NCBI GenBank assembly: GCA_003313425.1
Contig: NHZP01000035.1
Location: 434,001 to 498,000, forward strand
Origin: Pseudopyrenochaeta lycopersici
Lineage: Eukaryota > Ascomycota > Dothideomycetes > Pleosporales > Pseudopyrenochaetaceae
DNA length: 64,000 bases
Reading direction: 5' to 3'
Shown here: positions 22,697 to 32,725 of the stretch, one piece after another
Position numbering within the stretch: the first letter of the stretch is position 1
Layout of the letters: every line of letters begins with the position of its first letter
Translations under genes and position numbers: made by a program
The notes under the pieces: generated by a model
Told to the model about the DNA's origin: nothing
The model's input: only the letters and a program-made list of their open reading frames with translations
The model's database searches: none

Positions 22697-23983
22697 ATGG
22701 CGCTGACAGAATCTTTTCAGAACAAACAACCTAATGGGTATCACGGCGGAGTAGAGGAGCGGACATTGCATGAGGGGGATGCCTTCAACGTGCACGATGC
22801 GAGGCGGCAGTTTCCTGGTTTGAACCAGGACGTCGTTGCGTTCAACAACGCGCATGGAACAGTCGTCCACCAGGGTTGCATCGAGGCCGTTGCGAAGGAG
22901 ATGTCTTCGTATCCATTCGAGCTCGGAAGCGACGATCCTCGAGGCAAGCAACGTGAGGCCAATTTGACGGAGCAGAGAGCAGAGCTTGCGGCGTTTGTAA
23001 ACGCTGCCGTGGATGAAGTTGCTTTTGGCCAGTCGACCACTTTGCTCCTGCGCAGTCTGGGCCAGGCGCTCCGACCTAAGATGGACGAAGACAGCGAAAT
23101 GATTGTTTCACTCTTGGACCACGAAGCAAGTGCGACTTCATGGCTTGCTTTGGCGAACAGTCTCGGCATCGACATCAAGTGGTGGGCACCGCCACCGGGA
23201 GACGATCCCTGCCTCTCACTGGAGACCCTTCGCCCTTTGCTCTCATCCAAGACGCGCATTGTCGCGTGCAATCACGTTTCCAATGTCGTGGGCACCATTC
23301 ATCCCATCCGCGAGATCGCCGACCTAGTTCACACAATCCCTGGAGCCGTACTGGTGGTCGATGGTGTCTCCTTCGCCCCCCATCGTCCCATTGACGTTAA
23401 AGCGTTGGACGTCGACTTCTATTGCTTTAGCTGGTACAAGGTGTATGGGCCTCATATTGCCCAGCTGTACGGACGGCGCGAGGTCCAGAAACGCCTAATC
23501 ACTCATATCAGTCACTTCTTCCTTGCCGAGTGGCCTGGCTTCGACTGGCGACTGCGCATCGGCATGAACACGTTTGAGCTTGAATTAGGACTTGTTCCCA
23601 TCACGCGCCACATCACCTCCATTGGTTGGGAAAAGATAATTGCACAAGAGACGGTACTATTGGATGTCTTCTTGTCGCACCTCCGCCAGCACCCTAACAC
23701 GTACCGCATTTTCGGGGAGAAAACTTCGAATCCGGATCGAAGAGTATCACTGGTGACATTCCAGGTATTGGGGAAGTCTTCCCGAGGTCTGATGAATCGA
23801 ATTCATCAAAAGAGTCGGTTTCGAATCGATGCGGGTCACTGCTTTGCTCCTCGTCCTACCCACAACGTATTGAAGCTCGATGCTGGGGGACTGATCCGAG
23901 TCAGTTTTGTGCACTACAATACTGTGCAAGAGGTGAAGGAATTTTGTGAGGTTTTGCAGGAGGCCGTAACTTCGACTACTTGA
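22697..23983 (+). CDS. Class-V PLP enzyme, cysteine desulfurase-like (VC1184-type)
   Basis: This is a fold-type-I PLP enzyme of the class-V aminotransferase group, which includes cysteine desulfurases, isopenicillin N epimerase and related lyases. The single exon encodes 428 residues. Lys248 in CFSWYKVYGPH is the Schiff-base lysine, Asp222 in VVDGVSFAPH pairs with the pyridine nitrogen, and DHEASATSW and CNHVSNVVGT are typical of the VC1184-like subfamily. Two oddities show: the residue three after Asp222 is Ser where His or Gln is usual, and AGHCFAPRP near the C-terminus carries a Cys where desulfurases have their catalytic loop. I cannot tell whether it acts as a desulfurase, epimerase or C-S or C-N lyase. 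The shared promoter with the exporter ties it to the cluster. Confidence 0.85.
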   Translation: MALTESFQNKQPNGYHGGVEERTLHEGDAFNVHDARRQFPGLNQDVVAFNNAHGTVVHQGCIEAVAKEMSSYPFELGSDDPRGKQREANLTEQRAELAAFVNAAVDEVAFGQSTTLLLRSLGQALRPKMDEDSEMIVSLLDHEASATSWLALANSLGIDIKWWAPPPGDDPCLSLETLRPLLSSKTRIVACNHVSNVVGTIHPIREIADLVHTIPGAVLVVDGVSFAPHRPIDVKALDVDFYCFSWYKVYGPHIAQLYGRREVQKRLITHISHFFLAEWPGFDWRLRIGMNTFELELGLVPITRHITSIGWEKIIAQETVLLDVFLSHLRQHPNTYRIFGEKTSNPDRRVSLVTFQVLGKSSRGLMNRIHQKSRFRIDAGHCFAPRPTHNVLKLDAGGLIRVSFVHYNTVQEVKEFCEVLQEAVTSTT

Positions 23984-24498
23984 ACCAATATGATGCATTT
24001 TCACCTCGCTCACATATGAATTTCTGTCGCAAAGCCTTCATTTTTGTACCCCTATGCATGTCTAACCTATCTTTCTTCCTGTTTTTTCTAGGTGAGGCTG
24101 TTGTGCTCACTCTACTGCCTGACTAAGGCGTCTTGAGCTCTATGCTCAATCATGTCTATGCAAAGATTGATTAAAGGGTTACAGTGGGAAAGCTTGCCAT
24201 GTATGGAGTCGGTGGTAAACCAGGTTGAAGACATAGCATCGTGTTGGAGATATTCCACGGCTCTGATCTATTTGCGCAAGCCCAAGCCGGCAATAACTTT
24301 AAAATCATGGTAGCCAACTGATTGTTGTGTCCAATACAGACACTCGTTCATTGGAAAATGAGTGAGACAGGAGGACAGCCAAGCGCGCACTGGCGTGTGT
24401 GCCGGCTACATCTCCATCCCCATTCAATCCCAGCATTCTTCTACATCTATGTAGCCGTCCTCCCTGTCAAATCTCAAGTCGATACGCTAATATTCAAC
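23984..24498. other. Convergent 3' intergenic
   Basis: No gene is seen between the convergent ends of the PLP enzyme and the JmjC gene. Confidence 0.5.
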
Positions 24499-27324
24499 TC
24501 ATTCATGCAGTGTAGTACAGTGTAGTGAACCTATCTGCGAGTGCTGCGTACACCAAGCCGTACAACGGCGTCCTTCTTGTTGGCATTCGCACCATTCGTC
24601 ACAGTTCTGCTGTGGGCAGTCACAACCCAAGTCTTTAAGACCTGATACCGCCTTGTCAAACATGCGTAAGAAAGTCGCCTTTGGAACTCGTCCTCGGAAA
24701 CGATTGGGCTGCTCTTTGACGAGTTTTTCCAACTCCCCAATGACTTCGGGGAGTTGGTAAGCAATCGCTTCGTTAGTTGTTGCCTGATTTTTGCAGATCC
24801 AGCGGACAGATTCCAGTGTCTGAATGAGATTGAGCTCGTCCCAAAGCGTTCCTCCTTCCATCAAGCAGTTTACAGGTGAATGCACAGCATGTACAACCCT
24901 CAGACCCGGTGGCAGTAATAGAACGTCATCCTGCTCTAGAAGAACAAGTTTTTGCTTCCCTTTCGGATCCCAATTACACCCAGACGTTGCAAACATGTCC
25001 CATTGGGATTCCATGTCCTCCTGCGGAATAATCATCCAGAACTTCGCGCCGGCGAGGTTTCTCACCCATGTACCACACAAGTTATCGAGGTGTGGCCCAG
25101 AGAAAGCACCTGCAAGTCCAAGGATACTGAAGCTGGTACAGCTAGCCACATCGGCTGGCGTTGATGTGATGCGTTTACCAAGACTGCGGCCTTCGGCTCT
25201 TCCAATGAGACTCTGAAGTAAGCGAAAGCGGAAGAGCATCGTAAAAAGTGGCTGATGACATTTAGTGAGATTGGGCAGGTTCAGGGCATTGACACCTTCA
25301 AGGCGGTTGGTTCGCATGCCAGTCACGAAGTCGTCAACAGGTATGGACGCCGGCTGAAAGCCATCAAGCTTTCTAACATCGATGACAGCATTACTTGGCG
25401 CGTCTTGGAGCAGAGAAGCTAAGCCATCAATAGTATGCATTCCAGAATCCATGAACTTCTCCTTTATCACAACTGGCTTGTGAAAAATCTGGCCCTTTCG
25501 AGCAGCCACGATGAGTTCGTCAGAGGTATAGTAGTGTACTTCGGCTTCACTAGACGAGAGTGCACTACCACGGGGAAGTTCACCATTTGAGTGTGTCCAA
25601 ATCGAGGCCCATTTTGTGTCCGGATTGAACCATTGCGCACGAGACTTTTGTCCCGTCGAAGCGCCTTCGCGATGTGCCTCATCAGCAAGCTTTGTTGCGT
25701 AATTCTTGAGCAGATCGTGATGTCGTGTTTGGAGTATTCCTTCCATGGTCGGATCGGCATGGGCAAATAATGAAGGCGACATAACCGTAGAGTCCACGCG
25801 CTCCGACTGATGCCCGCTTTGTTGCTTTGCTGGGTCACGCCGCAGATTGAGCATTCCAACTGTAGGCCGGCGTTGAGCGAGGGCCTCTGCCGATGCTTCT
25901 ATTTGCTGTACATTTGCCGGGACAACTGACTTACTTGGTGCGAAGGGCGCTGGGTCCTCTCGCGGTGGATCATCCATGTCGATGTCTCTGGTCGAGTGAA
26001 ACTCCGAATTGGACTCGAACTCCATGCCTGGATCAGACTCAGCATCGCTTTGAGATCCATGAGAGATGGTGCTACCAGTCTGCGATGTATCTGGCGTAGT
26101 GATATTGGCGTGGAGTGGATATCCGACTTGTGACGCCGCCCAAGCAGCAGCCTCGGAACTATCGAACTCCGATATCTGCAGGGGAGAGGGGCCATGGTCA
26201 AAACGATGCCAGCCATGGTGAAGACTGGTGGGTTCGCTAAACCTTGAGAGATTCTCAGTGCGGCTGCTGTCCGGAGATGCACCCATGAATGGGTCGAACT
26301 GAAAATCAACCACAGAGTCCAATACTTGCGATGTCCCAATTGAGAGTTCATGCAAGTCAAGACCAAGAGCACGTGGGCCCTCTGTGAGAGACGTTGGCTC
26401 GCCTGAAGTTGGGAAAGTAGCCCATGGAGTACTTGCGGGCTGGCTGGATGGTGCCCTCGATTCTCGCATGGAAGGAGCACTCTGCGATGTGGAGCATGTT
26501 TGAACATGTGTTTGTTGAGAGAATCCTTGATCGCGGGCAATAAGAACACCATAGCGGTCCACCTCCAAGAGGTATGAACGAAAGTGGTTCGGTCGGAGCT
26601 GACTCAGCCAAGGGCCCCCGGGTTCTAGGGAAAACTGTCCGCTCTCATCGCTTAGCCATGGATGAATTTCATCGTTAATCGGTGTTGTCGATGCTAAAGC
26701 GGGCAGGGCGAGATCCCGACCTAATTGGATTGTTGCTTCGTTGAGCGTTTTCGTCCGGCCGTCCTTGATGCCTTGACGATGCCGGTCGAGCAGGACGCTA
26801 TTGAGCCGCGGGCAGACGTCGTCGGTGAAACGAGGGTATCTTGTGGCGCAGGCTCGAAGCGCGTACATCTGCGTCTGCCCCACCTTGTCCCAGCCATAGT
26901 GGAGAAGGAGCTGTGGAGACCAGAGTGCTGCAACAACAAGATAATTACGGAGCCGGTTGGCTTCACGATATGCTCTCTTACGCTTCTTCCCGTCCTCTTC
27001 GATTGACTTGGCAAGCGATATAAGCTCTTGCCAATGTAGATCGACGTCCAATGCATCGGGACACGCGATTCGTGCGACTGTGCTCAATGCCGCCACGCGA
27101 GCGTCAACTTGTTCACGTTGAAGAAGCAGGTCGTCGCGGAGCTTTGCGTAGGTGGAGGCAGGCGCGCGGCTTGACCAGGCATGATGAAGTTTGGCGAGAA
27201 AGTGGCGCGCTTCGTTGTCCAGGCTGAAGGTAACGCTGCTATCCGTTGTCGTGGCGCTGTCAGTTTCAGGCTCGGCGGCGGAAACGGCGGCGGGGCTACA
27301 GCTCCGGAATTGCTGAGTGGTCAT
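24499..27324 (-). CDS. Large JmjC-domain protein
   Basis: JmjC proteins are Fe(II)/2-oxoglutarate oxygenases, often histone lysine demethylases. The single exon encodes 941 residues from the first ATG; the frame stays open a further 17 codons upstream without another ATG. The N-terminal half is low in recognisable domains and rich in Ser, Pro and Asp. The JmjC core shows PHLDN (His745-x-Asp747) as the iron pair, then AGAKFWMIIP, and a distal His in VVHAVHSPVN near 812-815. The last 40 residues are Cys-rich (CDCPQQNCDEWCECQ, then RRCTAWC), perhaps a zinc-binding tail. It is most likely a nuclear chromatin or stress regulator. Whether it controls the cluster or is only a neighbour cannot be seen. 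Confidence 0.8.
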   Translation of the reverse strand: MTTQQFRSCSPAAVSAAEPETDSATTTDSSVTFSLDNEARHFLAKLHHAWSSRAPASTYAKLRDDLLLQREQVDARVAALSTVARIACPDALDVDLHWQELISLAKSIEEDGKKRKRAYREANRLRNYLVVAALWSPQLLLHYGWDKVGQTQMYALRACATRYPRFTDDVCPRLNSVLLDRHRQGIKDGRTKTLNEATIQLGRDLALPALASTTPINDEIHPWLSDESGQFSLEPGGPWLSQLRPNHFRSYLLEVDRYGVLIARDQGFSQQTHVQTCSTSQSAPSMRESRAPSSQPASTPWATFPTSGEPTSLTEGPRALGLDLHELSIGTSQVLDSVVDFQFDPFMGASPDSSRTENLSRFSEPTSLHHGWHRFDHGPSPLQISEFDSSEAAAWAASQVGYPLHANITTPDTSQTGSTISHGSQSDAESDPGMEFESNSEFHSTRDIDMDDPPREDPAPFAPSKSVVPANVQQIEASAEALAQRRPTVGMLNLRRDPAKQQSGHQSERVDSTVMSPSLFAHADPTMEGILQTRHHDLLKNYATKLADEAHREGASTGQKSRAQWFNPDTKWASIWTHSNGELPRGSALSSSEAEVHYYTSDELIVAARKGQIFHKPVVIKEKFMDSGMHTIDGLASLLQDAPSNAVIDVRKLDGFQPASIPVDDFVTGMRTNRLEGVNALNLPNLTKCHQPLFTMLFRFRLLQSLIGRAEGRSLGKRITSTPADVASCTSFSILGLAGAFSGPHLDNLCGTWVRNLAGAKFWMIIPQEDMESQWDMFATSGCNWDPKGKQKLVLLEQDDVLLLPPGLRVVHAVHSPVNCLMEGGTLWDELNLIQTLESVRWICKNQATTNEAIAYQLPEVIGELEKLVKEQPNRFRGRVPKATFLRMFDKAVSGLKDLGCDCPQQNCDEWCECQQEGRRCTAWCTQHSQIGSLHCTTLHE

Positions 27325-29385
27325 TCCGGGCGCGGACGGAGCGGGCCGAGACGGACCGGGAGGAACCCTGTGCACGGGCCAAGACTAGAATGTTTTACGC
27401 GTAGTCCGTGCGTTTGCAGTTTGTGACACCTGCGAAGTCAGTGTTAAGGGAGCCAATATAAAGGTGGCTAATATAAAGGTAGCCAATGTAAATGTAACCA
27501 ATGTAGAGGTAGCCAATGTAAAGATAGCCAAACGTAGAGGGTGCACATAAGAAGTTATACAATGCTTAGCGAATGCGCCTCCCCCTTGGCAGCAGTTCGG
27601 TCCGTGTTTGCACGGTATGGCTGACAAGGATCACGCTGCTTTGCCTGCCTGTTTGAGCGTAGAGTCGGTTCATAGTTTAGGCGTTTGCCTATGGCTTCCA
27701 AGACTGTTACGCCAGTCTGAGGTAATCGTTGCTTTTCATTGGCTGCTGGTTGTTCCTGCGCTGACAGCTAGGCGTTATGCTTGATCTGCCAAGCGGGGCG
27801 TTATGATCCCTGCCTATCGTGCGGCACACACTGTCTTACAGCTCGGGCACACCGCATTTGCTAAGCAGTGTCATATCTACGCTCATTAACATTGGCCTAA
27901 CTGAGCGTCATCGATGCGCGCATCGTCGTGCCCACTCGCATCAACACCACGGCATTCGTCCGGTGCACAGCTATCTTCAATGCAGACCCAGGATTATTGG
28001 AAAGAGCAATAGGAGATGCGATGATGCCATACAATTGCCACATCAAATGCTGGGTCTCCACTCCAACGTAAGCACGAGCATTTGGTAGGTGGAATAGCGA
28101 AAGAATCCTACAGCCACGATACATCGACCCGCTTTAATCTATGGACAATACTATTGCTGCATACAAAGGATAAAGTCCAGAAAATTGTAGCTTACGTGCG
28201 TCACTATCGAAATCCTTGAGCTTTTGTGTCTCTTCACTACAATACCAAATAACCTATAAAACTTCAAGACTAAACTATGGAGGCAAGGCGCTGTTTAAAA
28301 TTTTTCTCTGAAACTACAAAATAGGATTTTCACATGCAGAAACTGAGGGTACTACTAGTGCTTATGGGTTGACAACAATCACGCAATACTCAGGTATCCA
28401 GCTTTCCGACTTGTAATAAACTGCATACAAATATAATAATTTGATGTAGGACAGCCTAGCTAGCATTCTATATGGCCATGTGATCTCTACAGTGATACAT
28501 TGTGCCTAGACTGCGTGCAGTAGAGGCTGTCGGGGAAGCGGGTGAAGCTTTGGACCGGGAGTGGGGCCGCGGAAGCTACTCCGCTATGGCCATCGAGGTT
28601 AGCAGCGATTCAGCCGCATCATGGCAGGCAAATAAAGACTGAGGTGGTTATAGCCCTCAAGAATTCTGTACAAGGGGTCCCAAGCGTATTTTGTACCTCA
28701 TGTCCACCACGAACCGCGAAGACAATGTACAATATATCAAACCACCGGACCTCAACGAAAGTGCGAATTGTTTGTGCCTACGGCTATGTCCGATGGTTCC
28801 CAATGGCGGTGCCAAAATCTGACAAATTTGTGAACCCATATGGAGTTTGATTGTCGCGAATAGTGTATAACACCAGTAAGATATGACGTAGACTGTGTAT
28901 CAGTGGCTCCTCCAGATTGGTTCGTGCTGCTACAGGAGGACGAACATCAGAATCTTAGCCCAGAACAGCTTTCGGGCTTTGCGAGATATTTCCACAATCC
29001 TTGAACCGGTGGAGTATGGCAACGCAGACCTTGGAAGCCCGCATCATACACTCCGTCCTTGAATTCTGGGATCTTAGTAGCAGAAAGCTAACAGGACAGT
29101 TGCGGGAACTAACTTTTCGGACACTACGCGTTTACCCAATCATGAAACTCCTATATACCGCTACGTCATATCTCTACGATAGTTGGGATTGTACATGGTG
29201 ATATGCGTCGAAGTCATCTTCATTCAGCTTCCGTCTACGAAGTATATCCCGGCGATACGAAATGAAGTCGCTCTCCAGATATATCATCCTTCGTCGAAAG
29301 CGACTTGTCCTAACATTTCCTTCTGGTTAAGGCTTCTGTTTGAAATACAGCATACAAGCTCAGTACTGCCATTCGAAACGAGACT
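27325..29385. other. Long intergenic region
   Basis: Over 2 kb lie between the divergent JmjC and threonine-dehydratase-like genes. It contains a 15-bp minisatellite (27451-27540). Open frames elsewhere are short and featureless. A missed 5' exon of the dehydratase-like gene is possible near its right end. Confidence 0.5.
27451..27540. repeat. 15-bp minisatellite, six units
   Basis: Six head-to-tail copies of a unit close to AGCCAATATAAAGGT fill 27451-27540. The units differ at one to five positions, mostly in the second half. The tract lies about 130 bp upstream of the JmjC start codon and repeats CCAAT-like sequence (CCAAT in four units), so it may matter for that promoter. Confidence 0.85.
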
Positions 29386-30648
29386 ATGGGGCCAAACGGC
29401 ATTCCTGATGACTTTCTCCTGCCCGATGGTCACCCAGACGTACGAACATCCTCTTGCAACAACCAAACTTATACGTGGATTCTGCACGTTGCAAAGAAAG
29501 TGGCTGATATTGGTACTCCAGTATGTCCGCCTTATCAAGAGTTCGCGTGTGTACGATGTCGTGAAGGAGACACCTCTAACATACGCGGCTCGCCTGAGTA
29601 GGCGGCTTCAATGCAATGTGTGGCTGAAGCGTGAGGACGTGCAGCCCATTTTCTCGTTCAAGTTGAGAGGAGCATACAACAAGATGGCACATCTCAGCGA
29701 AACCGAACGGAGTCGTGGTGTGGTTGCTTGTTCTGCCGGTAAGATAATTCGGGACGCCATATATAATACCTCAAATTAGCACCTTGATGCACAGACTAAG
29801 GTCAAAGAACAGGAAACCATGGCCAAGGTGTAGCCTACGCTGCCCAAAAGCTCGGAGTTGCTGCCACTATCGTCATGCCCTTCAGCACGCCGTGTATCAA
29901 ATCGACAAATATAGCGCAACTTGGAGGCAAGCCGGTGCTACACGGCCACGACTTCGACGAGGCCAAGGCCAAATGTGCACAATTGGCCGCGGTACATTGT
30001 TTTACGAACGTTCCGCCTTTCGACGACCCTTTCGTGATCGCCGGCCAGGGCACTATTGGAATGGAAATTGCGAATCAGCTCGAGCCAAGTAAATTGGAGG
30101 CCATCTTCTGCGCCGTAGGCGGTGGTGGACTCGTAGCGGGTATCGGCACGTATATCAAGCGGATCGTGCCGCATGTCAAAGTTATCGGCGTGGTTAGTAC
30201 TGGCTCCGATGCAATGCTTCAATCCCTTGCACTCGGTCGGAGGGTCAGACTGTCTCAAGTGAACAAATTCGCCGATGGCGTTGCCGTTAAAGTGGTAGGC
30301 AAGGAGACTTTTCGCATTTGCAGCGAAGTCGTCGATCAAATGATCGAGGTCAGCACTGAAGACATATGCGAAGCGATCCGCGATGTGTATGAGGAGACTC
30401 GCGTCGTCTTGGAACCTGCTGGCGCGCTTGCTTTAGCTGGCCTGAAAGTGTACGCTCGAGCCACTTCCGCCGGCGCCAAATCGACCCGAGGCTTAGTCGC
30501 TGTAGCGTCCGGGGCAAATATGGATTTTGATGGACTAAAGTACGTCGCTGAGCGTGCTGCAGCACATACGGGGGCCGAGAACAGGCCCGTGATACCAGAC
30601 TCACAGTCCGCCATGGCACAAGTTGAGAAGGTCTGCCGCTTCCACTGA
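29386..30648 (+). CDS. Threonine dehydratase-like PLP enzyme lacking ACT domains
   Basis: The family deaminates threonine (or serine) to 2-oxobutyrate (or pyruvate) using PLP. Three exons (29386-29439, 29522-29738 and 29813-30648) with introns of 82 and 74 bp give 368 residues. Splicing restores [21 protein letters not shown] and [14 protein letters not shown], both typical of fungal threonine dehydratase. Lys65 in [10 protein letters not shown] is the PLP lysine, and the phosphate-binding loop GGGGL is near residue 193. The protein ends about 40 residues after the catalytic domain and so lacks the two ACT-type domains through which isoleucine inhibits the biosynthetic enzyme (about 500 residues or more). 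It also starts with no clear mitochondrial presequence. It could supply 2-oxobutyrate, or a dehydrated amino acid, free of feedback control. Confidence 0.8.
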
Positions 30649-31781
30649 CTCAGTGTTATAATCAAGTTTCATGCGCTAGTCTCCGGTGGCAGATGCTGAG
30701 TTTTATAGAGCATCGGCTGAGGCTCCGCAAAAACATACAATACATATAAAGCCCCTGTCTTTACCGATAAATAGATCGTTGGTCCAGCTAGTGCAAACGG
30801 TTCCAAGTCTCACTATGGGGGATTTCTTTTATCGTTCTCTGCCCAATGCAATCCGCTCCATAAGCTCAAGATAAGTTATGGCGGAGCATGGCAGTGTTTG
30901 ATGCATTCGATTGTGAAAGATTTGATTGAGCTACATATGTACCACTAGCTCGGTTCACTGCTTTATGCCTTCACTGGGTCTGTGGCGGTTTGGGTGCTCC
31001 TGCCTGGTAATCCTTAATGATACTCTCGGGCACCAGGCTGGGGTACGATCGTCACTATCATCTTATCGCCACCAACCCACAAACTCATAGCGTCAATCTA
31101 TAATTATTCGCTAAAAAAGTGAGCGAGGTCTTGTATCACAAGAGGAGCAGATGTGTCCAATGTGACAAATAACCGACATGGTGCATCTGTAACCTTGTGC
31201 TACAAAATATAGCCATATTTCCTACTCTTCCTGAAGGTCTATATTACTTTCCGACATATAGCTGCTTTAGACATCAGGCCTTACTATTGACTGATCGAAG
31301 TATCTTGCCATAACGCTCTGAATGTGCTGATCACAGAGGGACGTGAATGACGTGTAGTATGTGTTTGAAACCGCACATCCTCGTTTTTGTCAGCTTGCTG
31401 CCTTAGCATCCTTGGCATGCGTTACCTGCGCAGTCTGTTCACTAGCTACTGTGATTTGCAGAGTATAGGACATTCATCTCACGAACAAAGAGATAGTATG
31501 TGAAAGCACGTCATTGAATGCTATTTTTGGTACTCTAGAGATTCATAACCGAGACCTCCTATGACGACAAAATCAGCGCTAAATTCCTGCCCGTGTACAA
31601 TAAGCCACCGATCAGTGGGTGCGGTCATCCCTGTAGCTGTATATTTTCGCCGCATTAAGTCATCATCTCAGTACTTTTGCTTCCCAACACCCGCGCTGCA
31701 GGCATACAAGTTCTCAGCTTCAATACTTCTATACTGCGAACGCTCAATCTCCAATCTGCTTTCAAGGTGATTACACAACAA
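30649..31781. other. Intergenic, no gene seen
   Basis: Only short frames without family features are present. No repeat was noticed. Confidence 0.5.
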
Positions 31782-32272
31782 ATGTCGAACTCTGTCACTC
31801 GTGTCAGTCATGCAACGAAAGAGTGGCTAGTCCTCTTACCAGATCGTGCTAATGTGGTATGTGCAACGTATATATTCAACATGTGTTATCGAGCTTACTA
31901 CTATATCAGTTGGATAGGCGGATCAGGATCCGTCCCCAACACTCGCCAAATTTTGTGCATCTTCACAAAGCGGGATGGGTGACATGGGCCGGTATGTGAT
32001 ACCTGAACAAGTCATTGGGCCCCTAAAGGACCTGATGGGTAGCTGCTACTCAGTTTAATATGGCTGACAACAACGTTTTAGGCCCATTGTTCCAGCGGCC
32101 AGTTCCAGTCGATCATCCACGCCGGCCGTTCTGCGGCTCCATCATGGTCGTGAACGATGAAACTCCACGGAGCATTTTCACGAAGCTCTCGAGCGATATC
32201 TATGTGAAAGAAGACATATGGAACATGGAAAACACACGTATCTTTTCTATGCGAACTCTGAAACGCCAGTAG
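31782..32272 (+). CDS. YCII-related small protein
   Basis: YCII-family proteins are small dimeric ferredoxin-like alpha+beta proteins, some with hydrolase or dehydratase activity. Three exons (31782-31856, 31910-31991 and 32082-32272) separated by 53- and 90-bp GTATGT introns give 115 residues. Joined, the protein reads KEWLVLLPDRANVLDRRIRI, then RPQHSPNF with the conserved His, GWVTWAGPLF, GSIMVVNDETP, and a C-terminal DIYVKEDIWNMENTRIF. This order matches fungal YCII proteins closely (EWLVILPD, RxxH, GxxL, GS, DxY...W). The gene is convergent with a second YCII-like gene 453 bp away. Its role is unknown. Clustered YCII proteins sometimes act on small aromatic or lactone intermediates. Confidence 0.8.
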
Positions 32273-32725
32273 GGGTGATAGGCGTAGACGCTTGATGATC
32301 TCACGTAGTTCTAAGCGTTGAGAATAAGCGACGCAGAATGGCCGCAGATTGTTGAGACCACTTAAATCTTGTCGGAGGGCGATATTTATGTCGCAAATTC
32401 AGGCAATCAGCTCGCAGGTGGTGTGATTGTTAAAGGACGTTAACGAGTTGGACGTTGTGCGGAGGCTTTGTGTCTGCACAAGGTTTGGTTAGTCTCCGTT
32501 GTCTCAGTACAGGCCGTGACAACTTCTGTTCTGATATAAGCAGCAGTACGCTTATAAATTATCCTATCTCTTCTATGCAGTTATACGTAATGGCACCTGA
32601 ATATATAAATCTCAATGCGTAGGTAGCAGTAATCCTTCGCAAACTACAGTAGGTTGCAATATAGAGCCGTGGCATATCCCTAACAGCTTCGTCCACTACA
32701 GAGATATTGCGGCAGCGTCCAGTGG
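32273..32725. other. Convergent 3' intergenic
   Basis: No gene or repeat is visible between the 3' ends of the two YCII-like genes. Confidence 0.5.

Noticed and set aside
25899..26552. 217-codon minus-strand frame inside the JmjC gene
   Set aside because: An alternative frame of the JmjC exon. The JmjC frame is longer and carries the domain motifs.
29183..29779. Long plus-strand frame covering the first exons of the threonine dehydratase-like gene
   Set aside because: Only its last part is coding. The family's N-terminal sequence lies in another frame (29386-29439) and is joined by an intron.
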